A stretch of 64,000 bases of DNA from Terriglobus sp. RCC_193 (GCF_041355105.1 NZ_JBFUPK010000001.1:62001-126000); one strand, 5' to 3'; positions 16,751-26,171 are shown, numbered from the stretch's first letter. The notes: a model not told the origin generated them from the letters alone. A program made the numbers and translations.

Positions 16751-17491
16751 TTAGCTCTGCAGCAGGTCTTCCTGCAGCCGGATAAGCTGTCGGATGCCGT
16801 TCTCAGCCAGGTCGAGCATCTCGCCAAGTTGCGTCCGGGAATACGGCACCTTCTCCGCTGTCGCCTGTGTCTCCACCAGCCCGCCGGAAGCCGTCATCAC
16901 CACGTTCATGTCCACTTCCGCCTGCGAATCTTCTTCATACGCCAGGTCCAGCAGCACCTGCCCATCCACAATGCCCACAGACGTCGCAGCCACCAGCTCC
17001 CGCATCGGCGACTTCGTCAGTGTTCCCGCCTTCACCAGCCGGTTCAGCGCCAGTGCCAGCGCCGCACACGCCCCGGTGATCGCCGCAGTCCGCGTGCCGC
17101 CGTCGGCCTGGATCACATCGCAATCCAGCACAATCGACCGCTCGCCCAGCGCCTTCAGGTCCACCACGCTGCGCAGCGAACGTCCAATCAGCCGCTGAAT
17201 CTCATGCGTTCTGCCGCCAATCTTGCCGCGTTCGCTCTCCCGCGGGGTGCGCGTGAGCGTAGCTCTCGGTAACATGCTGTACTCTGCGGTAACCCATCCC
17301 TTGCCGCTGTTCCGTAGCCATCCCGGCACGGTCGGTTCCACGGTGGCGTTGCAAAGTACGCGCGTGTTCCCAACCTCCACCAGTACAGAACCTTCTGCGG
17401 TAGCCACAAAATCCCGGATCAGCCGTATCGGCCGAAGCTCGTCCACACCACGATCATTGCTGCGAAAAATCACTTCCTTGTTCTCACTCAT
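16751..17491 (-). CDS. rph: Ribonuclease PH
   Basis: A phosphorolytic 3'-to-5' exoribonuclease that trims tRNA 3' ends, acting as a hexameric ring in the cytoplasm. Characteristic stretches are [69 protein letters not shown] and [19 protein letters not shown]. The length of about 246 residues is normal. The ATG at 17491 (MSENKEVIF) is preceded immediately by GAAGAGG, so a GTG five codons upstream (17506) is an alternative start. It is followed on the same strand, 110 bases later, by the aldolase. Confidence 0.95.
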   Translation of the reverse strand: MSENKEVIFRSNDRGVDELRPIRLIRDFVATAEGSVLVEVGNTRVLCNATVEPTVPGWLRNSGKGWVTAEYSMLPRATLTRTPRESERGKIGGRTHEIQRLIGRSLRSVVDLKALGERSIVLDCDVIQADGGTRTAAITGACAALALALNRLVKAGTLTKSPMRELVAATSVGIVDGQVLLDLAYEEDSQAEVDMNVVMTASGGLVETQATAEKVPYSRTQLGEMLDLAENGIRQLIRLQEDLLQS

Positions 17492-17649
17492 CCTCTTCAG
17501 TATCACCGATTGTTGCGAATGGCGGATTTTTGCGTCAGTCGTTCCATTTTGGGAATGAGTTTCCCGTAACGAACCAAAAATAATACGTACCCATTGCCCT
17601 CTTTTCGGTTACTTTTCGAGCATTACTTAGGTCGCAAAGAGTACGTTAA

Positions 17650-19260
17650 TTGAGTAACCAAAGAACGATGCCCGAACCATTGAAGCCCTTGAATACCTTC
17701 CCGCTCCCCGGTCTTTCGGATGAAAGGTTGCCGGTTTCGCGCGGCCCTGCCCCGGATCTCTCTCATAGCCATCATGTCGCCCGCTGGTCCTTTTCTTCGC
17801 CGCTTGCCCCTTTACCAGAAGGAGCGGATATCCCTCAGCTCTCTCTGTCGGATCGCAAACTCGAACTCCTCGTCGTCGACGACGATCTGCCTGTACTCAA
17901 AGCCTGCTGTGAAGTCGCAGCGGGCATGGGATTCGCCGTTCATGCTGCCAATACTTCAGAGCAGGCGCGTGAGGTCATCCGCATCCACGCGATCGATGTC
18001 GTATTGATGGACCTGCGCATGCCCGGCGGCGGCCTGTCGCTGTTGGAAGACGTGCGCCGCGTCCGTCCGCGGACCTCCGTGGTCATCATGACTGCCTTCG
18101 CCACTGTCTCATCCGCCGTGGAAGCCATGCGCATGGGCGCCACCGATTACCTCACCAAGCCCTTCGCCATGGACGAACTTACCAGCGTTCTGGAACGCGC
18201 CGGCCAGCGCCGAACGTTTGAGATTGAGGGGCAGCGCGTGCAGGGCAGCCTCCGCGCCCAGGCCGGATTCGGCAATCTCGTCGGCCGTTCGCCGGAGATG
18301 GAAAAGCTTTACCGCATCATCTCCAAGGTTGCCACGGCAAACCACCCTGTACTCATCCTGGGTGAAAGTGGCTCCGGCAAAGAAACCGTTGCGCGTGCCA
18401 TTCATGCCAGCGGTCCGCTGGCCACCCGTGGATTTCACGTTCTGGAGTGCGGACAGCTTGCCCCGGCTGTTCTGGAAAGTGAACTCTTCGGCTTTACCCG
18501 CGGCGCGTATACCGGTTTTGACCGTTCGCAGGTACCGCTGCTTGCGTCACCTGAGGGCGGCACCGTGTTTCTCGACGGCATCAGTGAAATGCCTCTGGAG
18601 CTGCAGGCGCGCCTGATGCGTGTCTTGCAGGATCGACAGATCACCCCTCCCGGTGCGCCTCAGGCCATGCCGCTCACCGCGCGTGTGCTTGCCGGTTCCA
18701 GCCGCGATCTGGCGGCACTTGTGGCGCAGGGACAGTTTCGCAAGGATCTGTATTACAGGCTCAACGTTGTCAGCCTGCGCATTCCGGCTTTGCGGGAACG
18801 CCGCGAAGATATTCCGCTCCTGTTGGAATACTTCCTTGTACGCATGCGCCGCGAACGCGCCACCACCTACCGTTTTTCGCCGGAAGCCATGGAGATTCTT
18901 ACCTCCTACGATTGGCCCGGCAATGTCCGCGAGTTGGAAAGCGCCATCGAGCGTGCTTGTGCCCTTTCCAGCGGACCTGTCCTTTACATGGGCGATCTCC
19001 CCACGCAGATGCATCAGAAGATGTCCACGGACACTGCTGCCGCACTGACGCGTGTAGATGAACGCCCGTCACAACCTTCGGTTCCGGCTGCGGACCGTCC
19101 CTCGAATCCCATCGTCTCCATTGCGGAGCTCGAACGGGAGGCAATCCTCCACACCATTCGCCAGCTCCACGGCGACAAATTGATGGCTGCAAAACTACTC
19201 GGTATTGGGAAAACAACCCTGTACCGCAAACTTAAGGAATACGGCATCTCAGATATTTAG
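17650..19260 (+). CDS. Sigma-54-dependent response regulator (NtrC family)
   Basis: A 536-residue NtrC-type activator. The receiver domain (about residues 72-190) has the acidic pocket Asp77-79, phospho-acceptor Asp121 in LMDLRMPGG and Lys in TKPFAMDEL. The AAA+ domain has Walker A GESGSGKE (from 238) and Walker B GGTVFLDGISE. The sigma-54 contact loop, normally GAFTGA, reads GAYTGF at 285-290. A Fis-type helix-turn-helix ends the protein (AAKLLGIGKTTLYRKLKEYG). The start is TTG 17650, with ATG 17668 an alternative. No histidine kinase is adjacent. The altered loop could weaken sigma-54 contact. A 69-residue unstructured N-terminal extension precedes the receiver. Confidence 0.9.
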   Translation: MSNQRTMPEPLKPLNTFPLPGLSDERLPVSRGPAPDLSHSHHVARWSFSSPLAPLPEGADIPQLSLSDRKLELLVVDDDLPVLKACCEVAAGMGFAVHAANTSEQAREVIRIHAIDVVLMDLRMPGGGLSLLEDVRRVRPRTSVVIMTAFATVSSAVEAMRMGATDYLTKPFAMDELTSVLERAGQRRTFEIEGQRVQGSLRAQAGFGNLVGRSPEMEKLYRIISKVATANHPVLILGESGSGKETVARAIHASGPLATRGFHVLECGQLAPAVLESELFGFTRGAYTGFDRSQVPLLASPEGGTVFLDGISEMPLELQARLMRVLQDRQITPPGAPQAMPLTARVLAGSSRDLAALVAQGQFRKDLYYRLNVVSLRIPALRERREDIPLLLEYFLVRMRRERATTYRFSPEAMEILTSYDWPGNVRELESAIERACALSSGPVLYMGDLPTQMHQKMSTDTAAALTRVDERPSQPSVPAADRPSNPIVSIAELEREAILHTIRQLHGDKLMAAKLLGIGKTTLYRKLKEYGISDI

Positions 19261-19411
19261 CCAGGCATGACCGGGGTTTTCACTCCGGCGTGCACTGAGG
19301 AGAATGCCGCCCACAATTGTTGTTTTTGTCGTACGGTTCTTCGCTGCTTTGGATTGTTTTTCTTTTTCCTCTTCCCGATTTTCGTAAACCGTCGAGATGT
19401 GAGGCGGAAAT

Positions 19412-19957
19412 ATGGAGAAGACAGTATTAATCGTCACCGCCATGGAAGGCGCCGAGAACCTGGCTCGCGCTCTCTCCCGTGAAGCGGATGCAATCGTTGA
19501 AATCGCCAGGAGTCGTCGTGCTGCATTGGCACGTCTGCGGCGCGGGCCGGTCACCGCGTTGCTGCTGGATTCCGCGTTGTCCGACGCGGAAATGACCACC
19601 TCTGACATCGTGTGGCAGAACGCGAACGGGGCAGTCCCATTGGAGATTCCTCTCTCCAGCCTGGGAGCGCTCGGTGTCGTGCGCCTGCTGCAAAGTGTCC
19701 TGGAAGGACGCAGGCAAGCGGAAACCGTCGGACGGAAGCAGGCCGCGGCAGCCGTAGCGGAAGAACTTCAATCCACACTCACCAGCCTGTTACTGGAAAG
19801 TGACCTTCTCTCGCGGGACAAGGCTCTCTCTCCAGATCTCGCGGAGAAGGCGCGCATCGTAAAGGGGCTTGCGGACACGCTCCGGGTGCGACTTCGATCG
19901 GAGTGTCGAGACTCTCCGCCTGGCCTAGCCCCTGTCATACTCCAGCGAGCTGGCTGA
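19412..19957 (+). CDS. Small protein downstream of the NtrC-type regulator, unknown
   Basis: A 181-residue cytoplasmic protein that I do not recognise by name. The first half looks like a degenerate receiver fold: TVLIVTAMEGAENLARALSR, then VTALLLDSALSD where a receiver would have its phosphorylation Asp. The second half is helical (AAAAVAEELQSTLTSLLLES) and resembles the dimerisation helices of a histidine kinase without any His-kinase box or ATPase domain. ATG 19412 follows GAGGCGGAAAT. It lies 151 bases after the sigma-54 activator on the same strand, so a role in the same signalling pathway is plausible but unproven. Confidence 0.65.
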   Translation: MEKTVLIVTAMEGAENLARALSREADAIVEIARSRRAALARLRRGPVTALLLDSALSDAEMTTSDIVWQNANGAVPLEIPLSSLGALGVVRLLQSVLEGRRQAETVGRKQAAAAVAEELQSTLTSLLLESDLLSRDKALSPDLAEKARIVKGLADTLRVRLRSECRDSPPGLAPVILQRAG

Positions 19958-20057
19958 GTTCGTCGACCATCGTGATGCTCAGGTTCCTTAACAGAAACCT
20001 GGGCATCACGATGGTCTTCGAACGTCATCGTCAACCAGCGAATCTCCCACAGCCGAG

Positions 20058-20245
20058 GGGCTGTCATTCTGAGCGCAGCGAAGAATCCCAACAAAGTCTC
20101 GTCCTGCCAAGGTCTCTGGTAACTTCCAGCCAAAGAACCAAAACCAGCTTCGCAAAAGCGAAGCTCGTACGCGCAAAGGAGCGTCATCCTGAGTGAAGCC
20201 GAAGCATGCCCTCGAGCGAAGCGAAGGGGACCTGCTTTCTTCTCC
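20058..20245. repeat. Mosaic of intergenic hairpin repeats
   Basis: The 436-base gap 19958-20393 holds the CATTCTGAGCGCAGCGAAGA module (20068), an AGCTTCGC-AAAA-GCGAAGCT hairpin (near 20148) and a CATCCTGAGTGAAGCCGAAG module extended by GCGAAGGGGACCTGC. A CCTTAACAGAAACCTGGGCATCACGATGGT stretch at about 19985-20012 partly mirrors 19967-19980 (ACCATCGTGATGCTCAGGTT), forming a long imperfect inverted repeat just after the preceding gene that may act as its terminator. No gene is seen. Confidence 0.7.
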
Positions 20246-20393
20246 ACCCTCTACAACGCTGAGGGAAGCCAGGCATCCCCACGCCTTGTTAAAAGCGTCA
20301 TCTTTACGCCTCTGCTATGCTGCCCAAGGCATCTGCACCTTCGGGGCTATTAAGAACCCGTATCCGCAGGTAAAGCTCTAAGGAGAACCACCC

Positions 20394-20624
20394 ATGTCCG
20401 AACAGGCCCCTGTTACCATCACCGTCCGCCCCAACGGCCCGCTCCGCGTGGAAGGCCACATCCGCCTCATCGACGCCGACGGCGCCGAATGGGATCTCAC
20501 CGGCAAGCCAGCCGTCTCCCTCTGCCGTTGCGGCGCCAGCGAAAAGCGCCCGTTCTGCGACGGAGCCCACAACCGCATCGGCTTCCAGTGCATGACCTCG
20601 CCCGGCAACCTCACCGGCAAGTAA
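20394..20624 (+). CDS. CDGSH-type iron-sulfur protein
   Basis: A 76-residue protein with one CDGSH iron-sulfur domain, expected to bind a [2Fe-2S] cluster through three cysteines and one histidine. The ligands are visible: Cys44 and Cys46 in LCRCGASEKRPFC, Cys55, and His59 in CDGAH, with Ala in place of the usual Ser. Such proteins act in redox or cluster transfer; the bacterial partner is unknown. ATG 20394 follows CTAAGGAGAACCACCC, a strong ribosome site. It is a single-gene unit closed by a hairpin shared with the convergent peptidase gene. Confidence 0.9.
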   Translation: MSEQAPVTITVRPNGPLRVEGHIRLIDADGAEWDLTGKPAVSLCRCGASEKRPFCDGAHNRIGFQCMTSPGNLTGK

Positions 20625-20634
20625 CCAACAACGA

Positions 20635-20671
20635 AAATGCCCCGGAACTGAGAAATCAGTCCGGGGCATTT
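20635..20671. terminator. Bidirectional terminator between CDGSH gene and S10 peptidase
   Basis: AAATGCCCCGGA-A-CTGA pairs with TCAGTCCGGGGCATTT around a GAAA loop, with one bulged A. The A-run before it and the T-rich sequence after it would serve both convergent genes. Confidence 0.82.
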
Positions 20672-20692
20672 CATTTCCGCGATACCCGACGC

Positions 20693-22309
20693 TTATTTCT
20701 CGGAGTACCACTTCTCCAGGTCGTCGTGCATTTCCTTCAGCGCGTCCACATTCAGATACACCATGTGCCCCGCCGGATAGTAGCCATACTTCACGTTGCC
20801 AGCCTGGGACTTTGGCAGCATCATCTGGGCCAGGTCATGCTCCGTACCAAAGAACGGAGTCGCCAGGTCATACCAGCCATTCGCTGAAAACACGCGCAGA
20901 CTCGGGTTCTTACGCATCGCATCCGACAGGTCGGTCACCGTATTCGGCTGTGCCGGAGCCTGCCCAGCACCACCGCCGCCACGCATACCGGAGGGACGGT
21001 GATGCCAATCCCAGTTGCCGCCCGGAGCGCGCAGGTCGTACGTGGTGTCGGGGTTGTGCTTCAACTCCTTCTGCATGTACTCGTGGAAAGCACCGACATA
21101 CGCACCAGAGATACCGGTATCCGAAGGATCATAGCCCGGCGTCTCACCTGCATCGTCCGTGTCTGTGCCTTCAAAGCGAGCGTCGTAACGACCCAGCGTC
21201 AGGCCCTTGTCGCGCAGCAGCTCCTTGCGGAAGCGCGAAGGATCAATGCGCAGCTTCACCTGCTTGCAGTACGTCACGGAAAGCCCTGTGAATCCAGCCA
21301 GCTTCGTGGCCACGGCGTCAAACTCAGCGGCAGGCAACTGGTCACCCTGGTCCAGCGCAATGGCGTACTCGCCGCGTGTAAACTCGCGGGCCTTCTGCAC
21401 AAAGTCCTTCATGGTGCCGGTATGCGGAACCTTGTTGTGATACCAGGCAATCGCCGCATAGCTTGGAATGTAGCGTTTGGTATCCAGGTCATAGCCCGGC
21501 GAATTCACAAAGTAGTTCAGCACCGACGACAGCAGCGTAACGCCATTGAAGGCAATGCCATCATTATTCAGCGACGCCACCAGCGCAGCCGAACGCGGCG
21601 TGCCATAGCTCTCGCCAAACAGATACTTCGGTGACGACCAGCGCTGGTTCACCGTGATGTAGCGCGTAATGAACTTGTTGAACGCGCGCACGTCCTGATC
21701 CACGCCCTGGAAGTCCGTAGCCTTGCCCTTGCCCACCAGCCGCGAGTAGCCGGTCAGCGGCGCATCAATGAACACCAAGTCCGTCTTATCGATCAGGCTG
21801 TACTGGTTCTGCACCCATTCAAACGGCGGCGCGCCCGATGCCTCAGGGCTCTTGGTGATCACGCGGACCGGCCCCATCGAACCCATGTGCAGCCAGATGG
21901 TCGCCGAACCGGGCCCGCCGTTGTAAAAGAACGTCACTGGGCGCGACTTCGCATGCACACCATCTTCGGTGTAAGCCACGTAAGACATGGTGCCAATCGG
22001 CTTGGAATCCTGCCCTTCACCGTTGATCAGCAGAACACCGGCTGTCGCGGTGTAGTGGACGGTGCGACTGCCTGCGGTCCAGTCGTGATGCGTAACGGAG
22101 TTCGTCTCAGCCGGAATGGGCAGTTCGCCTTCAGGAGTATTGGCGGCAGGTGCGCCGGCATTGGCTGTGCGGCCACGCTGAGGAGCGGTGGCTGCGGGTG
22201 CGTCAGGCTTTGCAGGTGTTGCCGTCGCTGGCTCTTGTGCACAGAGCGAAAGCGGCAGTAGCAAAAACGAAAGCGCGGATGTAGCAACAAGTCGAGCGCG
22301 CGGGTCCAA
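20693..22309 (-). CDS. Secreted S10 family serine carboxypeptidase
   Basis: A 538-residue peptidase of the S10 family, serine carboxypeptidases that remove C-terminal residues and work best at acidic pH. The nucleophile is Ser234 in GESYGTPRSAAL. The catalytic Asp is likely in FSANGWYDLATPFFG and the His in YYPAGHMVYLN near the C-terminus. The N-terminus has a signal peptide (SALSFLLLPLSLCAQ) followed by a Pro/Ala-rich linker, so it is exported. The start is a TTG at 22309, supported by GGAGG eight bases upstream; no ATG is available in the right place. It is a single gene, convergent with the CDGSH gene. Confidence 0.92.
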   Translation of the reverse strand: MDPRARLVATSALSFLLLPLSLCAQEPATATPAKPDAPAATAPQRGRTANAGAPAANTPEGELPIPAETNSVTHHDWTAGSRTVHYTATAGVLLINGEGQDSKPIGTMSYVAYTEDGVHAKSRPVTFFYNGGPGSATIWLHMGSMGPVRVITKSPEASGAPPFEWVQNQYSLIDKTDLVFIDAPLTGYSRLVGKGKATDFQGVDQDVRAFNKFITRYITVNQRWSSPKYLFGESYGTPRSAALVASLNNDGIAFNGVTLLSSVLNYFVNSPGYDLDTKRYIPSYAAIAWYHNKVPHTGTMKDFVQKAREFTRGEYAIALDQGDQLPAAEFDAVATKLAGFTGLSVTYCKQVKLRIDPSRFRKELLRDKGLTLGRYDARFEGTDTDDAGETPGYDPSDTGISGAYVGAFHEYMQKELKHNPDTTYDLRAPGGNWDWHHRPSGMRGGGGAGQAPAQPNTVTDLSDAMRKNPSLRVFSANGWYDLATPFFGTEHDLAQMMLPKSQAGNVKYGYYPAGHMVYLNVDALKEMHDDLEKWYSEK

Positions 22310-22489
22310 AGAGAAGGTCCTCCGTTACAGAAAACTGTTGTATCGATAATCAGAGAGTAGACGACAACGTATACCTGCGGCGCGACAAATTCCGCAACAA
22401 GCGCCAAACGCGCGACCAAGGACCGAAGGCCAGCCAAGTTCCAAAGCACGAAGATGTGCACAGCACTCCAACAGCCAAAGAACATCCCC

Positions 22490-22900
22490 CAGCGAAGCTC
22501 CCACGGTTGCAGACCATCCCCCAGCGAAGCTCATACGGTCGAAAGACCGTCATTCTGAGCGAAGCGAAGAATCCCAACGCATTTTCCTACAACGACACGT
22601 TCGAGCGCCTTCCAGCCACAGAACCGAACCAGCTTCGCAAAGCGAAGCTCCTACGGTCGAAAGACCGTCCCCCAGCGAAGCTCCTACGGTCGCAGACCGT
22701 CATCCTGAACGAAGCGAAGCGTAGCTGAAGGACCTGCATTCCTTCACACCTCTACAACGCACCAGGAAACCCCAACAAACCAGCAGCCCAAAAACCGGGT
22801 GCCCCAGGTTCGAGAAGCTAACCTGGGTATCGCTCGGCTTTTCGAGAACGGTACGAAGTACGCGACCCAACGCACAAAGTGCGTCCAGCGCAGCGAAGAA
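22490..22900. repeat. Longest mosaic of hairpin repeats, upstream of DUF1254 cluster
   Basis: The gap 22310-23038 has no gene apart from the start of the next transcription unit. It contains a run of CCCCAGCGAAGCTC units (near 22486, 22512 and 22670) alternating with ACGGTC-GAAA-GACCGT hairpins (near 22537, 22656 and 22688), a CATTCTGAGCG..GAAGAATCCC module (22550), an AGCTTCGC-AAA-GCGAAGCT hairpin, a CATCCTGAACG..GGACCTGCATT module (22700) and the GGGTGCCCCAGGTTCGAGAA hairpin module (22798). Confidence 0.82.
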
Positions 22901-23038
22901 TCCCCAGCCCAACAATCCAGGGGGATAAGTGACTCGACTGCATTTCTTACAGTTACCTCTTACTCCCTCGACTGCGATCTTGGCTTGTCTGTCTGTTGCA
23001 GGAGCTCGCCCCTGCCCATAGATCGAGGAGAGTCGCTG

Positions 23039-24511
23039 ATGTACAAAATCACTGCATTCGCTCGAACTACCATCGTTGTTTCTGGATTGGCATTCATCGG
23101 TCTGACCGGTTGCCAGCAACAGCCGCCTGAGACCGCAAAGCCCACGTCCACCGCGCAGAGTTTGTCTGCCGAGGATCTCTCTCGCCGCACCACCGAGCGT
23201 CGCGGTGTCGAAGCGGTCCTCTGGGGTATGCCTGCGGTTAACTTCGATCGCATGTATCAGGCCATGGTGCACGATGCCAACGGTGGCGAAGGCAGCAACA
23301 AGGTCGTCTTCTGGTCCAGACCCTTGACCTGGAAGAATCAGACCCTCACGCCTAATCCAGACACGATCTACCTCATGCCTTTTTTCAACACCAAAGAGGT
23401 AGGGCCTGTCGTTCTGGAGATTCCGCCTGCTGACACCGGCTCGATTACCGGCTCAGTGGATGATGCATGGCAGACGGCCATTGAGGACGTGGGCCCTGCT
23501 GGCGTCGACAAAGGAAAAGGCGGTAAGTACCTCATCCTTCCTCCCGGCTACAAAGACAAAGTTCCGGCCGGTTACATTCCCATGCCGTCAGAAACGTATG
23601 AGAGCTATGCGCTCCTGCGCTCCAATTTTCAGAATGCGACCGATGCAGAGATCGCCAAAGCAGTCGCTTACGGCAAGCGGATCAAAGTCTACCCACTTTC
23701 GCAGGCTTCTCATCCGTCGGACACGCAATTCATCGACGCCATCGACGTGCTGTTCGACGCCACCATCCCTTACGACATGCGCTTCTATGAATCGCTCAAT
23801 CGCATCGTCCAGGCGGAGCCCTGGTTAACCCGCGATAAGGCCATGATTGATCCGTTGAAGTCTATCGGCATCGAAAAGGGAAAGCCCTTCAACCCTGACG
23901 CTGCCACTCAGGACACACTCAAGCAGGCTGTTCTCGAAGCACATGCTGCGTTCCGTCCTCGCTTTGAACAGGCGTTCATTCCCCCCTTCAACGAAGGAAA
24001 ACACTGGGCACTCCCAGTGTCGTCTGAGTTCGTGAAGGGGATAGAGACGGGCTATGCGGATCCCAACAGTTATCCGACCGACGCGCGAGGCCTCACGTAC
24101 TCTTTTGGTTTCTTCAGCGCAAAGCATCTGGGCGCCGGGCAGTATTACCTCATGACGATGAAAGACAACCAGGGCAAGCTTCTCGACGGTGCTCAAACAT
24201 ATCGTCTCAACGTACCCGCGAATGCACCGGTCAAACTCTACTGGTCTGCCGTTGCCTACTATGGCGACACGCACGCCCTCATTCGCAACACGCAGTGGTC
24301 CAGCCGCTCCTCTCAGACTCCCGGCCTTCAAAAGAATCCCGATGGCTCAGCAGACATCTACTTTGGCCCAAAGGCTCCTTCAGGAAAAGAGTCCAACTGG
24401 ATTCCAACCAGCGCCAACGGGAAATTTGAAATCCTCTTCCGCTTCTACGGGCCAGAGAAAGCTCTCTTCGACAAGACCTGGGTGCTGCCTGATCTCGAGA
24501 AGACAAATTGA
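23039..24511 (+). CDS. DUF1254/DUF1214 lipoprotein, first of three
   Basis: A 490-residue predicted lipoprotein carrying a DUF1254 domain followed by a C-terminal DUF1214 domain. The molecular function of this family is not established. The signal ends in the lipobox LTGC with Cys25, so it should be anchored in a membrane facing the periplasm. Family stretches are EAVLWGMPAVNFDRM, WSRPLTWKNQTLTPNPDTI and, in the C-terminal part, PDGSADIYFGPKAPSGKESN. ATG 23039 follows GAGGAGAGTCGCTG, a good ribosome site. A closely similar gene follows after 159 bases and a more distant relative after that, so the cluster looks like local duplication. Confidence 0.85.
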   Translation: MYKITAFARTTIVVSGLAFIGLTGCQQQPPETAKPTSTAQSLSAEDLSRRTTERRGVEAVLWGMPAVNFDRMYQAMVHDANGGEGSNKVVFWSRPLTWKNQTLTPNPDTIYLMPFFNTKEVGPVVLEIPPADTGSITGSVDDAWQTAIEDVGPAGVDKGKGGKYLILPPGYKDKVPAGYIPMPSETYESYALLRSNFQNATDAEIAKAVAYGKRIKVYPLSQASHPSDTQFIDAIDVLFDATIPYDMRFYESLNRIVQAEPWLTRDKAMIDPLKSIGIEKGKPFNPDAATQDTLKQAVLEAHAAFRPRFEQAFIPPFNEGKHWALPVSSEFVKGIETGYADPNSYPTDARGLTYSFGFFSAKHLGAGQYYLMTMKDNQGKLLDGAQTYRLNVPANAPVKLYWSAVAYYGDTHALIRNTQWSSRSSQTPGLQKNPDGSADIYFGPKAPSGKESNWIPTSANGKFEILFRFYGPEKALFDKTWVLPDLEKTN

Positions 24512-24558
24512 AATGAACCGTAACTGGATGGACCCTGACAAGTAATAAAGCCACATCT

Positions 24559-24583
24559 GGGTCTGAGTTATGAGCTCAGACCC
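24559..24583. terminator. Hairpin between first and second DUF1254 genes
   Basis: GGGTCTGAG (24559-24567) pairs perfectly with CTCAGACCC (24575-24583) over a seven-base loop. It lies 48 bases after the first gene's stop. There is no T-run, so it may be a terminator, an attenuator or an mRNA-stabilising end. Confidence 0.5.
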
Positions 24584-24670
24584 ACCAAGCATTCTGAATA
24601 CACGGGGCCTAACCTTCAGTGCGTCACGGCATCCTCGTACATAATTCATCCTGCACGAAAGAAGGCCAAT

Positions 24671-26110
24671 ATGATGAAGATCTTTCGGGTCATAGCAACG
24701 TGTTTCCTGTTGACGCTTACCGCATGTGAACAGCAAAAGAAGGAAACCATGACGTCTACGACACAAAGCGCAACTTCCGCTAACGTGCAGAACAACGTTC
24801 TGCGCAGCCGCGCCGTTCAAGCCGTCATCTGGGGCATGCCCGCGGTCAACTATGACCTGATGCTGCAGGAGATGCTCAACAAGACATCCTCCAGGCAGAA
24901 CGAGGTCGTGTACTGGTCGCGTCCGGTGACATGGAAGAACCAGACGTTGACTCCCAATCCCGACGCGCTTTACTTCATGATCTTTTTCAACACGAAAGAT
25001 GCGGGACCTGTTGTGATCGAAGTTCCTCCCGCCGATCAAGGAGTCTTCGCAGCGAACATCGACACAGTCTGGCAGATGCCGCTGGAAGATGCCGGTCCCG
25101 CTGGTGCTGATCATGGCAAAGGAGGCAAATACCTGATTCTGCCGCCGGGCTACCAAGGCAAGGCTCCCGCCGGATACATCACGCTTCAGTCAGACACGTA
25201 CGGCGGGTATGCGCTCTTCCGCTCAAACCTGGCCAGCCACAGCGACGCAGACATCGCCAAAGCGAGAGAGTATGGCAAACGCCTCAGGGTGTATCCGCTC
25301 TCGCAGGCATCGCATCCGGGCGAAACGAAATTCACCGATGCCATCGATGTGGACTACGACTCAACGATTCCTTACGACATGCGATTCTTCCAGTCGTTGG
25401 ACCGCATCATTCAGACGGAGCCCTGGCAGACGCGAGACAAGGCGATGATCGACCAGTTGAAGTCGATCGGAATTGAAAAGGGCAAGCCGTTTAACCCCGA
25501 CGCCAATACAACCGAAGCTCTGAAGTCCGCTATCGTCGAGGCGCGGGACTATATCGATGGGTTGTATGAAGCAGGGTTTCCACCCTTCTTTCCAAACGCG
25601 CATTGGGCTGTCCCAGCCATGGCTGAACTCATCAAGGAAGGTTCTTCCGGGTACGCTGACCCGAACGTCTACCCCGTCGATGCCCGTACGATCACGTACT
25701 CCATCGGCTACATCGGCATCAAGCGGCTGGGCACCGCGCAGTTCTATCTGCTGGAGGCCAAGGACAAGGATGGCAATGGGTTCAATGGCGGTGAGGCCTA
25801 CCGGCTCCACGTACCGCCAAACGCGCCGACAACCCAGTATTGGTCGGCCACAGTGTATGACCGCGTGACACACGCTCTGGTCAAGAATCTCGATCGCGCC
25901 AGCCGCGCCTCCAACGACACGACGCTGCAAAAGAATTCCGATGGCTCAGTAGACATCTACTTCGGCCCTAAAGCCCCGGATGGCAAAGACAACAACTGGG
26001 TTCCCACCGACCCTAATCGCAAATTTGAAGTCATGTTCCGTCTCTACGGTCCACAACCAGCCCTGTTCCAGAAGACATGGGTGCTGCCCGATGTAGAGAA
26101 GGTGAGCTAA
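24671..26110 (+). CDS. DUF1254/DUF1214 lipoprotein, second of three
   Basis: A 479-residue paralogue of the preceding gene. It has a lipoprotein signal ending LTAC (Cys19), then VQAVIWGMPAVNYDLM, YWSRPVTWKNQTLTPNPDAL, MIDQLKSIGIEKGKPFNPD and PDGKDNNWVPTDPNRKFEVM, all closely matched in the first copy. Domain order is DUF1254 then DUF1214. The function is unknown. ATG 24671 follows GAAGGCCAAT. The linker after the lipid Cys (EQQKKETMTSTTQ) differs completely from copy one while the folded part is conserved, which fits an older duplication under selection. The next gene begins 62 bases later, so the second and third copies probably share a transcript. Confidence 0.86.
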   Translation: MMKIFRVIATCFLLTLTACEQQKKETMTSTTQSATSANVQNNVLRSRAVQAVIWGMPAVNYDLMLQEMLNKTSSRQNEVVYWSRPVTWKNQTLTPNPDALYFMIFFNTKDAGPVVIEVPPADQGVFAANIDTVWQMPLEDAGPAGADHGKGGKYLILPPGYQGKAPAGYITLQSDTYGGYALFRSNLASHSDADIAKAREYGKRLRVYPLSQASHPGETKFTDAIDVDYDSTIPYDMRFFQSLDRIIQTEPWQTRDKAMIDQLKSIGIEKGKPFNPDANTTEALKSAIVEARDYIDGLYEAGFPPFFPNAHWAVPAMAELIKEGSSGYADPNVYPVDARTITYSIGYIGIKRLGTAQFYLLEAKDKDGNGFNGGEAYRLHVPPNAPTTQYWSATVYDRVTHALVKNLDRASRASNDTTLQKNSDGSVDIYFGPKAPDGKDNNWVPTDPNRKFEVMFRLYGPQPALFQKTWVLPDVEKVS

Positions 26111-26171
26111 TCCGAATCGCGTTCGATTAAAGCTTTCATTGCACATCTAAATCTCACTTCCGAGGCGCACG

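Noticed and set aside
22490-22900. Repeated units that could suggest a CRISPR array
   Set aside because: Units vary in order and length, there are no regular spacers, and no cas gene is nearby.
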